A stretch of DNA of 8,841 nucleotides. It comes from Rhodospirillales bacterium (GTDB lineage Bacteria > Pseudomonadota > Alphaproteobacteria > QKFK01 > SZUA-500). Position 1 is the stretch's first letter. Each line of letters opens with the position of its first letter. Positions 1 through 6,554 of the stretch are shown in pieces. The stretch is taken from contig QKFK01000174.1 of NCBI GenBank assembly GCA_003252195.1, positions 1 to 8,841 of the forward strand, given 5' to 3'. The notes below the pieces were generated by a model. It made no database searches. It had not been told where the DNA came from and saw only the letters and a program-made list of their open reading frames with translations. The translations under genes were made by a program, and so were the position numbers.

Positions 1-2434
1 CATCATTGTCATAAGCCACTCCACTTGGCAGAGCTTTACCTGGTAAACCACCTTTATCATCAACAATAACGCCATCTGGCAATGCAAGACCATAATAAGA
101 TCCAGATTTATCAATTACTACTCCACCCATAAAAATACGGCCAAAATAATTGCCTTCTTTATCAAAACCATTCCTATCTGGCGTTACAAAACCTAGCTTT
201 TCTCCAATATGGCTAACTATATTCCCATCAGGAGATATCTCTCCGATATAAGACCCTGCCCATGACATAAAGCGACCAAGAGGCAAAACTTTTCCTAATA
301 TATCACCATAAAAACCAAACCCATCACCTCTTACTTGCCCAACTTTTTGACCAGAGGTTGTGTAAACCGCACCGTCAGGGAAAACTCTGCCAAGTATTTT
401 ACCATCAGATGAAGCAACCACCGCTTTATCATGAATAGCACCGCCAATAATTTCACCAGCACTACTAATAACTGCCCCAGAGGCATAAACTCTGCCTAAA
501 ACTTTTTTACCTTCGCCAACAACCATTCCATTTGAATTTACGGTACCAAGACTTTTGCCTTGGTTGTCAAAAGCAAAATACTTAGGCAAAACTCTGCCAA
601 CATATTTGCCACCATTATCAAAAACTGACATATCAACACCAGCGCAGCCAACAATATTATTGGCATTGTCAACAACAACACCTTCTGGCATCACCTTACC
701 AACTGGTGCTCCATCAAGCCCAACTGCATATCCTTTAGGGGCAACTCCACCAATAACACTTCCCTCATCATTCAAGATTGTACCGTTAGGATTAACACAA
801 CCCATATATTTATTAGCACTATCAACCACTGTAGCATTAGGCATTACTTTGCCTAAAATACGACAACCAGGAGCAATAGCTATTCCTTTAGGAACAACCC
901 CGCCTACATAATCTCCATTACCATCTACCACAGTTGCATCAGGCATAATCGAAAATGATGTTTCTTTAGAACCTTGCCTAATAACCCCATCTGGCTCTAG
1001 GTTTCCGATTGGTTTACAGCCTGGGCCAACAATCATACCGCCAGAAACCATACGAGCTATAATTCTTCCATCTTTTGACTTAACTACGCCATCAGGAAGA
1101 ACCTTGCCCAAATAGTTTCCAGATAAATCATTTACTTTACCATCAGGAGTAACATTACCAATCTTTCTACCAGATGGACTTATTGGAATACCATCTGGAA
1201 CTATTGATCCGATTATTTCTTCACCCAAACCAACAACAGTACCATCAGGCATAACTTTACCAATCAAGTTACCATTAAGGTCATAAACCATGCCTTTGTC
1301 GTCGGCTATACCAATAACATTGCCGTCATTATCATAGACAAGACGATCTTTCTTCTCAACGTATCCTACAACGTTACCATTCCCATCAACGGCTTCTCCG
1401 CGCTCATTGATACGTGCGACTATCTGACCATTTTCATCAAGCACGCTACCATCAGGCATGACCTTACCTATGATATTGCCGTGTTTATCACGAACATATC
1501 TATCGCCAGGTTTAGGAGTAACCTTACCTATAACACGCCCTCTAGCATCAACTACTGTTCCATCTTTTTGTAATGTACCAATCTTATTGCCATCTTTATC
1601 TACCACAGACCCATCGGCTAAGGCTCTTCCTATAACCTTGCCATTTTCATCATATACCCATTGGTCTTTTTTCTCTGCATAGCCGATAACTTTACCGTTA
1701 GTGTCAACTATCTCGCCTTTTTCATTAACTTTGCCGATAACTTTACCACTAAAATCTACAACAGAGCCATCTGGCATAACTTTACCGATAAGCTCACCTT
1801 TTTCATTACGAGCATATGTTTCGTTTTCACCAACCCTACCTATAATTGTGCCATTAGCAGAAACCATGGTTCCATCTGGGCGCATATAGCCAACTATATT
1901 TCCATTTTCATCTACAACAGAGCCATCTGGCATAACCACGCCTATACGCTCGCCGTTCTCACCTATAACAACCTTACCTTGCTTGGCAACTGTTCCTAAA
2001 ACTCGGCCATCTAAGCCTATAACATTACCATCAGCATCTAGTTTTCCGATAACGTTGCCATCTTTATCTACTACGGTACCATCATCCATAACTCTGCCGA
2101 TAACTTGTCCATTAGCATCATAGACCAAACCAGATTCAACAGCTTTACCAATAACATTGCCGCTAGCATCAACAATAGAGCCATCAGCTAAGACTTTACC
2201 AACGACATTGCCGTTAGCATCAACAACTGTGCCATCTGGCATTATTTTACCAATGACATTACCATTAGCATCTAATGCTAATTTTTCATTCTCTGCCACA
2301 CCTATAATGTTACCATCAGCGTCAACAATCATACCATCGGCATTCATCTTACCAATGATATTACCATTAGCATCGCGAACCACTCCATCTTCGCCAACTA
2401 CACCTAATATTTCGCCATTAGGGCCAATTGCATA
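1..2434 (-). repeat. about 47 tandem 17-aa (51-bp) repeats inside the VirB10-like gene
   Basis: From codon 222 to the window edge the protein is built of 17-residue units with approximate consensus TVVDANGNVIGKVMPDG. Each unit has two short beta-type strands (VIGKV and TVV) joined by Asn-Gly or Asp-Gly turns. Most units are exactly 17 residues; a few have 1-2 extra residues and one (near 230-270) is shortened. Units closest to the membrane helix are near-consensus, while those toward the window edge are much more divergent. On the plus strand the array shows as recurring 'ccatctggcat' and 'ttaccaataac' blocks. For example, a 26-bp stretch at 1755-1780 recurs exactly at 1911-1936. The likely fold is a beta-solenoid or stacked hairpins, which is inferred from the pattern only. 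Confidence 0.9.
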
Positions 2435-3097
2435 ACGTCCTTTACCTTGACCGACAGCCGAACCATCAGCTTTGCCAGAAGCTGGTGTATCGCCACAAAC
2501 TCCGCACAAACTTCCGTCTATTGACTGCCCTTTAACTGCCACTTTATCTGCTTTATTTTGCGCAGCCCCAAAACCCTTTTCTCGCCATGTGACGATAAAA
2601 TTATTTTGTATGCTTTTAGCAGTCAATGGCGCCCATGTAATAGCAATATTACATGTTGCTTCGCCAGATAAGACTAGCTCTGATTTACATTTATTATCAA
2701 AATTAAAACCTTCGGACGGAGGTTCTGCAAGCTCAACAGATACTATTTCAATTGAGACTTTACCGTTTGTTCCGACAGTGATAACAGCGTTAGCTTCTGT
2801 TCCGATTAAAACTTGTCCTAAATCAACCGATGAAGGAGTGTAAGTTAATGGAGGCCCCCTATCAGGAGTTAAACCAAAGTCCATTGCGTTGTCAGTGCTT
2901 GCATTAGCACCAGTATCTAGCACGTTTGCATTATCTGTAAATTGAGGATCTAGATTTTCTTGGATTTGGTCTCCACCACTAGATAAAACAATCACACCTA
3001 CCAAGAATAAGAATAAAGAAACCAGCCCAATAGTTAAAATAACTCTATTGGTTTTCTTTAAATACTGATCCGAGGTTGTGATATTTTCTTCGCTCAT
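1..3097 (-). CDS. virB10: VirB10-like T4SS core protein with giant repeat stalk (3' end cut by window edge)
   Basis: This reading frame opens with an ATG at 3097 and stays open for 1,032 codons to the window edge. VirB10 family proteins span from the inner membrane to the outer-membrane core of T4SSs. Visible from the N-terminus are a short cytoplasmic tail (residues 1-18), one membrane helix (about 19-38), a linker, and an ASH/Ig-like beta domain (about 82-192) with Cys137 and Cys149. A CxxC (198/201) follows, then from about residue 222 at least 47 tandem 17-residue repeats. Its ATG overlaps the virB9 stop (ATGA), so translation is probably coupled; its own ribosome binding site is weak. 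The VirB10 call rests on the position after virB9, the bitopic topology and the precedent of repeat-expanded VirB10 homologues (H. pylori CagY, Legionella DotG). The diagnostic C-terminal VirB10 barrel domain lies outside the window, so the name is an inference. Confidence 0.75.
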   Translation of the reverse strand, partial: MSEENITTSDQYLKKTNRVILTIGLVSLFLFLVGVIVLSSGGDQIQENLDPQFTDNANVLDTGANASTDNAMDFGLTPDRGPPLTYTPSSVDLGQVLIGTEANAVITVGTNGKVSIEIVSVELAEPPSEGFNFDNKCKSELVLSGEATCNIAITWAPLTAKSIQNNFIVTWREKGFGAAQNKADKVAVKGQSIDGSLCGVCGDTPASGKADGSAVGQGKGRYAIGPNGEILGVVGEDGVVRDANGNIIGKMNADGMIVDADGNIIGVAENEKLALDANGNVIGKIMPDGTVVDANGNVVGKVLADGSIVDASGNVIGKAVESGLVYDANGQVIGRVMDDGTVVDKDGNVIGKLDADGNVIGLDGRVLGTVAKQGKVVIGENGERIGVVMPDGSVVDENGNIVGYMRPDGTMVSANGTIIGRVGENETYARNEKGELIGKVMPDGSVVDFSGKVIGKVNEKGEIVDTNGKVIGYAEKKDQWVYDENGKVIGRALADGSVVDKDGNKIGTLQKDGTVVDARGRVIGKVTPKPGDRYVRDKHGNIIGKVMPDGSVLDENGQIVARINERGEAVDGNGNVVGYVEKKDRLVYDNDGNVIGIADDKGMVYDLNGNLIGKVMPDGTVVGLGEEIIGSIVPDGIPISPSGRKIGNVTPDGKVNDLSGNYLGKVLPDGVVKSKDGRIIARMVSGGMIVGPGCKPIGNLEPDGVIRQGSKETSFSIMPDATVVDGNGDYVGGVVPKGIAIAPGCRILGKVMPNATVVDSANKYMGCVNPNGTILNDEGSVIGGVAPKGYAVGLDGAPVGKVMPEGVVVDNANNIVGCAGVDMSVFDNGGKYVGRVLPKYFAFDNQGKSLGTVNSNGMVVGEGKKVLGRVYASGAVISSAGEIIGGAIHDKAVVASSDGKILGRVFPDGAVYTTSGQKVGQVRGDGFGFYGDILGKVLPLGRFMSWAGSYIGEISPDGNIVSHIGEKLGFVTPDRNGFDKEGNYFGRIFMGGVVIDKSGSYYGLALPDGVIVDDKGGLPGKALPSGVAYDND
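2522..2854 (-). other. ASH/Ig-like beta-sandwich domain coding region in VirB10-like protein
   Basis: Residues about 82-192 follow the pattern of ASH (ASPM/SPD-2/Hydin) and related Ig-like domains. They start with 'YTPSSVDLGQVLIG', then run alternating hydrophobic strands, two cysteines (137 and 149) around 'LSGEATCNIAITWAP', and end in 'VAVKGQ'. This matches the family signature of an F/L-G-x-V-x-x-G start, a C...L-x-x-G-x-x-C-x-I-x-x-x-W/F-x-P core and an L-x-G end. The Cys pair probably forms a disulfide in the periplasm. Its placement just after the membrane helix and before the repeats suggests a periplasmic contact domain, possibly with one of the VirB8 proteins. Confidence 0.6.
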
Positions 3098-4668
3098 TGA
3101 GTTCTTATCACACTACAGAACGCGCCTCGACGACCAAGTGTTCCGCAGATTGTGTCTCCCTCTCTTAGGCTTTTTATTGGACCTATACGCAAATGGAACA
3201 CTTCTTTTCCTCTGCCATCGGCAGGAGCATCAACTGAGAAATAAGGCTCAAATTTACTCAAAACGTCTTTGTTCTTGGCAGATAGTCTGTCCCATTGTTT
3301 TTCTAATTTTGCCATGTCTTCATCAGTACCAAGCTCAACAGATATTGTCGCATCTGTACTGTTCCAAGGAGAATTCTGGTCTATAAACGCACTCTGTCCA
3401 CCCTCAGATGTTGGGTAAGCAGAGCTATTAAAACTCGGCACTGCATATGGCACACCGACTTGCGATCCAGTCGCTCCACCAGCACCACTTCTTCCAGATA
3501 AGTATGAGCCTTGTCCATTGCCTGACATCACATATGGATTTGAACTAGAGCCAACATACCCATTACCTGATGAAGCGTAACCGCCAGCACTTACCTGAGC
3601 ATTAATGGCCCTACCATCAGAACCTATCGCCAAAGGAGGAGCACTATCCCATTTACCTTGTGCAGGAGCATATGTTGCCTGATCCACACCCCTAGAAGGA
3701 TCTCTTCTAAGCTTTAAGCAGACTATTCTCTTACCATTACGTAAAACCATATCACCAATTGCTTCAACAACAATTAATCTACCATTCGGGCCCTTAGCTC
3801 TAAAACCAACAGGAGATTCACTGCCCTCAATAATAAGGTTAACTATTGGACGCTGATTCATAGACTTAGCTCTTTCTCCTAAATCTATGTACGTAAAAAT
3901 ATCATCTCTCCACACTCTTTCTGGAGCGATAACATAATCATCAGGATTTGGAGCATAAATCTCAACATCAAATCTAAAATTTTCAGGATCAACAGGGATT
4001 TCTTTTAACCAACCTTCTTGCATATTACTCTTTAGAGCTACAGATTTTGCACCGCCTTTTGATGTTGCCGAAGCCTCATATTTTGCAGGTGTTGCGTAGC
4101 CATCCGCACCAATATTCTTAGAATCTGGAGGAGATAAAACAGCTATATCTATCACTGAATTAGTTAACTTCTCTGTATTAACAGCTTCACTACGCACATA
4201 AAACACATAGCGGTTACCTGATCTACCAAATGCAATAAAGTTACTATCTACTCCAACCGAAGAGCCCCTCTTAGGAAAAAGCAGAATAGCATTAGGTCCA
4301 GCAATTTGAGCATCGAATGAACCGTCATCACCAATATAAACATCTTCAATCAATTCCCATTTAGGGAAATTCATCAAAGTTACCATTCCTTCTCTAACTC
4401 TGATTGGCAAAACCAAATCTGGAGACCAATAGTATCTTGAGTAAGCAGGCTTAATTTGCCCCTCACCCATATGTTGCAAAGGATCCAACCATGCTTTTTG
4501 AATCATGCCAATTGAGTTAAATCCAGCATAAGACATATCCATTGGCGCATATGAACCCGTGCTTTGCTCTGCCTGCATGTCAGCGCTTTGTAACAATTGA
4601 GCATTTACAGGACTAGCTAATAGACCCAAAAAAACCAAAAATATAAAACTTACAAATATTTTTTTCAT
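3094..4668 (-). CDS. virB9: VirB9-type T4SS outer-membrane core protein with C-terminal SPOR domain
   Basis: This 524-residue periplasmic protein has a signal peptide (cleavage predicted after SPVNA, residue 23). The VirB9 N-terminal domain lies at about 78-162, with strand pattern ending 'GNRYVFYVRSE'. The VirB9 C-terminal beta-sandwich lies at about 232-322, including 'APERVWRDDIFTYIDL' and the 'MVLRNGKRIVCLKLR' end. VirB9 C-terminal domains normally pair with VirB7 and VirB10 at the outer membrane. Unlike typical VirB9 proteins of about 250-300 residues, this one continues through a Gly/Ser/Tyr-rich linker (about 340-440) into an 83-residue SPOR-like domain (442-524). That domain contains 'FHLRIGPIKS' and a Cys508/Cys518 pair in the 'C-x-x-L-x(5)-C' arrangement common in alphaproteobacterial SPOR domains. 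A weak AGGGAA lies about 11 nt before the ATG. The gene follows virB8-2 after 19 bp and overlaps virB10 by 4 bp. Confidence 0.9.
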   Translation of the reverse strand: MKKIFVSFIFLVFLGLLASPVNAQLLQSADMQAEQSTGSYAPMDMSYAGFNSIGMIQKAWLDPLQHMGEGQIKPAYSRYYWSPDLVLPIRVREGMVTLMNFPKWELIEDVYIGDDGSFDAQIAGPNAILLFPKRGSSVGVDSNFIAFGRSGNRYVFYVRSEAVNTEKLTNSVIDIAVLSPPDSKNIGADGYATPAKYEASATSKGGAKSVALKSNMQEGWLKEIPVDPENFRFDVEIYAPNPDDYVIAPERVWRDDIFTYIDLGERAKSMNQRPIVNLIIEGSESPVGFRAKGPNGRLIVVEAIGDMVLRNGKRIVCLKLRRDPSRGVDQATYAPAQGKWDSAPPLAIGSDGRAINAQVSAGGYASSGNGYVGSSSNPYVMSGNGQGSYLSGRSGAGGATGSQVGVPYAVPSFNSSAYPTSEGGQSAFIDQNSPWNSTDATISVELGTDEDMAKLEKQWDRLSAKNKDVLSKFEPYFSVDAPADGRGKEVFHLRIGPIKSLREGDTICGTLGRRGAFCSVIRTQ

Positions 4669-4687
4669 TAATTAGCTATTCCCTAAA

Positions 4688-5440
4688 TTACCTGCTTGAT
4701 GACATATTGTGCGCTAATGCGTATTGAGCAACTGTAAACCCTAAAGGGTTTTTCATTCTATCTTCATATTTAACTGTTTTCTTACGATAACCGACCCTCA
4801 ATGAGGCTGTCCAATAATCAATAACAGGCTCCGTTGCATCTGGTTTCATATCTTTTGTTTCATATTCAACTTGCCACAAATCTCTATTAAGTTGGTTAAC
4901 ACTAAGAACTCTCACTTCTCTAGTTAGTCCTTCAGTTGCTATTATTTCCATCGCTCTATTTGCAGTGCCGTCAACAAACTCTCTATAAACACTCTGTGTT
5001 GACATTTCTTGAATAGGACTACCATCTAACCATCTAAGTTTCATTTCTGGAATATCTGCCACAAATGTACTTCTAACTAAAACATATTGCCTTACAAAGG
5101 TTTCTGTAATTTCTTTTTTAACGGTATCATTTCCGCCCAACGGAATAATAGATACAACTTGCTCTGATTTATCTGCAAAACTAATCATAAAAGGTTCTAT
5201 TCTAGTTAATGGAACCAATTGAAAAATCGCCATAATTAAAGCTATATTACAACAAAAGCTAACAGCGGCAATTACAGAAAAGGCCCTAGCTGTCCACAAA
5301 TATCTACGCTCAGCTATAGTTTCAACATTAACGCTCTCGCCTAATATTTTGCCAGTTATAGATTTTTGAGCAAGATTAGAATCTTGCCCTGAAACTTCTG
5401 CATTAATTTGTTGTTGGTTAGCTCCTGCGAGTTTTTTCAC
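4688..5440 (-). CDS. virB8: VirB8-type inner-membrane T4SS scaffold protein, copy 2 (GTG start)
   Basis: VirB8 is a bitopic inner-membrane protein with an NTF2-like periplasmic domain that nucleates T4SS assembly. This 250-residue protein has a cytoplasmic tail (1-50), one membrane helix (about 53-77) and the periplasmic domain (about 80-245). Visible motifs are 'PLTRIEPFMI' after the helix, 'FVRQYVLVRST' (115-125), 'YWTASLRVGYRKK' (209-221) and the family-defining 'RMKNPLGFTVAQYALAHN' near the C-terminus. The start is GTG at 5440, with GGAG at 5448-5451 spaced 7 nt away and no competing ATG in a better position. The upstream lipoprotein ends only 12 bp away, and its stop nearly touches this ribosome binding site, so coupling is likely. 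It sits directly before virB9, the canonical virB8 slot, so this may be the orthologue and the upstream copy the extra one. Confidence 0.9.
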   Translation of the reverse strand: MKKLAGANQQQINAEVSGQDSNLAQKSITGKILGESVNVETIAERRYLWTARAFSVIAAVSFCCNIALIMAIFQLVPLTRIEPFMISFADKSEQVVSIIPLGGNDTVKKEITETFVRQYVLVRSTFVADIPEMKLRWLDGSPIQEMSTQSVYREFVDGTANRAMEIIATEGLTREVRVLSVNQLNRDLWQVEYETKDMKPDATEPVIDYWTASLRVGYRKKTVKYEDRMKNPLGFTVAQYALAHNMSSSR

Positions 5441-5447
5441 CTTTAAA

Positions 5448-5451
5448 CTCC
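5448..5451 (-). promoter_or_regulatory. ribosome binding site fixing the GTG start of virB8 copy 2
   Basis: GGAG on the minus strand lies 7 nt before the GTG at 5440 and 1 nt past the stop codon (5453-5455) of the preceding lipoprotein gene. It supports a GTG start and translational coupling. Confidence 0.7.
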
Positions 5452-5452
5452 A

Positions 5453-5641
5453 CTAAGACGCTATCAGCCAATCTGGCAAACCAGGCTTGTTTTCTAATTG
5501 GATACAAGCACAAGGCGACTGTTTAAGCTCAGAAAAATCTTCTCCGATACCTATTGATTCAGACTCCCAAATACTACCACTGCACCCTGCAACCAATGCC
5601 ACCAACGCAATAACCAAAAAAATTATTTTCTTATTATGCAT
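5453..5641 (-). CDS. VirB7-like small lipoprotein
   Basis: This is a 62-residue lipoprotein. The N-terminus 'MHNKKIIFLVIALVALVAGC' is a lipoprotein signal with lipobox V-A-G-C at residues 17-20; the mature chain has only 43 residues. It carries a 'SPCAC' motif that could form a disulfide. VirB7 proteins are short outer-membrane lipoproteins that stabilise VirB9, often through a disulfide, and are recognised mainly by size, lipobox and location beside virB8/virB9. This protein fits on all three, but its sequence is too short and variable for a firm family call. The ATG at 5641 is preferred over an in-frame TTG at 5659. The ATG is preceded by GGGG at 6 nt spacing, and only from there does the chain begin with a proper signal peptide. 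It lies between the two virB8 genes, 12 bp before copy 2. Confidence 0.75.
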   Translation of the reverse strand: MHNKKIIFLVIALVALVAGCSGSIWESESIGIGEDFSELKQSPCACIQLENKPGLPDWLIAS

Positions 5642-5647
5642 TCTTGT

Positions 5648-5651
5648 CCCC
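5648..5651 (-). promoter_or_regulatory. ribosome binding site of the lipoprotein gene
   Basis: GGGG on the minus strand stands 6 nt before the ATG at 5641. It decides the start of the lipoprotein gene in favour of the ATG over the upstream in-frame TTG. Confidence 0.6.
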
Positions 5652-5698
5652 ACGTACAAAAATATTATTATCGCAAGTATATTAAATAAATAATCGTC

Positions 5699-5713
5699 TT
5701 TTGCAATGCAAAA
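5699..5713. promoter_or_regulatory. short palindrome, possible operator
   Basis: TTTTGCA-A-TGCAAAA is a perfect 7-bp inverted repeat around one base. A further TTTGCAA half-site lies at 5724-5730. It overlaps the second promoter-like arrangement in this gap, which would suit a repressor site, but no regulator is seen and the site is short. Confidence 0.25.
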
Positions 5714-5814
5714 TACAATACACTTTGCAATCTTATATTATATGAATCAACATGAAAAGCGAATATCTAAAAAATATTCTTATCTGTATATATCTGCGCA
5801 ACGAAACACACAAA

Positions 5815-6543
5815 CTAATTAACTTCGACTTCTGTTTGCGAGTATCTAATCACACTAAAGCCAATAGGGTTAATCAACCTACGTACTATCAGCTTTCTAT
5901 ATGGCAAAAATGTTGCCGTGATAGATGCGGTCCAATACCTCTCTCTTGATGGTTCATTTCTATCCATGCCATAAGTTTTAAAGTCAACCTTATATGATTG
6001 TGACGCCCCAAATTTTACTACCGACACAATCTCAACCTCTTGAGTAAAAATTTTCTGCTCAATCTGTGGCCAATACGGCTCTTTCTCCTTAGAAAACGTT
6101 TCAAACACAGTAGGAGCAGAATAACGAAACATAATACCACCAGGGCGCCAGTTTCTTTCCATCTCAGCCATATCTGTTGTTACAGTATTTCTAAGCTCTA
6201 CATATTGCTTGATAAACATTTGTAGCAGAATTTCACGTGAGCTCATATCTCTAGTAAAATCCTCTAACCTTGCTATCGTTTTACTTTCATCTGTTCTAGG
6301 AATTAAAACAGGATCCACCCTAAATTCAGGAGCAGCTTGCAATAGAGACAATGTGAGGAAGCACATTATGGCAACCATCGCAAAACAAACAAATGTAAAG
6401 AGCCTAGATAGCCACATATAATAAACACGAGCAGCCTTTGAATGCTTATAGCGTTCATTTTCAGCGTTAACCCTCTGTTCTGCGGACACAGAAGGAGCAG
6501 AAATCTCCGCATCTTGCTCTGGTGGCTTTACTAAATCTACCAT
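5815..6543 (-). CDS. virB8: VirB8-type inner-membrane T4SS scaffold protein, copy 1
   Basis: This 242-residue VirB8 paralogue has a charged cytoplasmic tail (1-42), one membrane helix (about 45-69) and an NTF2-like periplasmic domain to the C-terminus. It shares the family landmarks with the copy downstream: 'FRVDPVLIPRTDES' after the helix, 'FIKQYVELRNT' (110-120), 'YWTASITATF' (203-212) and 'NPIGFSVIRYSQTEVE' (225-240). Outside these motifs the two copies differ extensively, so the duplication is old and the copies may form a hetero-oligomer or do different jobs. The ATG at 6543 has a good GAAAGGG (6548-6554) 4 nt upstream. That ribosome binding site touches the U-tract of the hairpin at 6555-6591. 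It is separated from the lipoprotein gene by 173 bp. Confidence 0.88.
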   Translation of the reverse strand: MVDLVKPPEQDAEISAPSVSAEQRVNAENERYKHSKAARVYYMWLSRLFTFVCFAMVAIMCFLTLSLLQAAPEFRVDPVLIPRTDESKTIARLEDFTRDMSSREILLQMFIKQYVELRNTVTTDMAEMERNWRPGGIMFRYSAPTVFETFSKEKEPYWPQIEQKIFTQEVEIVSVVKFGASQSYKVDFKTYGMDRNEPSRERYWTASITATFLPYRKLIVRRLINPIGFSVIRYSQTEVEVN

Positions 6544-6554
6544 ATGGCCCTTTC

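Larger units (their letters stand above)
5642..5814 (-). promoter_or_regulatory. 173-bp AT-rich intergenic gap with promoter-like hexamers
   Basis: This is the longest non-coding stretch in the window, in an otherwise tightly packed gene block. On the minus strand it holds a perfect TATAAT (5737-5742) without a convincing -35. Further down is a second arrangement, TTGTAT, 17 nt, GATTAT. Either could drive the lipoprotein-virB8-virB9-virB10 block independently of virB8 copy 1. In DNA this AT-rich such hexamers arise by chance, so the promoter call is tentative. No RNA gene or convincing terminator was seen here. Confidence 0.3.

Noticed and set aside
1..2434. Regular direct repeats at about 51-bp spacing that could be mistaken for a CRISPR array.
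   Set aside because: The similarity is degenerate along the whole unit rather than identical repeats with unique spacers. The period is a multiple of three, and one reading frame stays open throughout.
555..2435. Several plus-strand open frames (555-911, 1458-1682, 1661-1999, 1701-1889, 2157-2435) with Pro/Leu/Thr/Ser-rich repetitive translations.
   Set aside because: They are antisense shadows of the 51-bp repeats in the minus-strand VirB10-like gene. The repetitive composition is copied from that array, and they lack ribosome binding sites.
5657..5659. In-frame TTG at 5659 as start of the lipoprotein.
   Set aside because: It would add six polar residues before the signal peptide. The GGGG ribosome binding site serves the ATG at 5641 instead.
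5761..5779. Inverted repeat GAATAT...ATATTC after virB8 copy 1 as a terminator.
   Set aside because: The stem is only 6 bp and almost entirely A/T, with no U-tract directly behind it on the minus strand.
3094..6543. Possible Dot/Icm (type IVB) identity, because icmM-icmL-icmK-icmE has a similar gene order and DotG also carries repeats.
   Set aside because: The two VirB8 proteins end in the VirB8 'NPLGF/NPIGF' signature rather than the DotI ending. The VirB9 has both VirB9 domains, and the repeats are unlike the DotG pentapeptide-type repeats.
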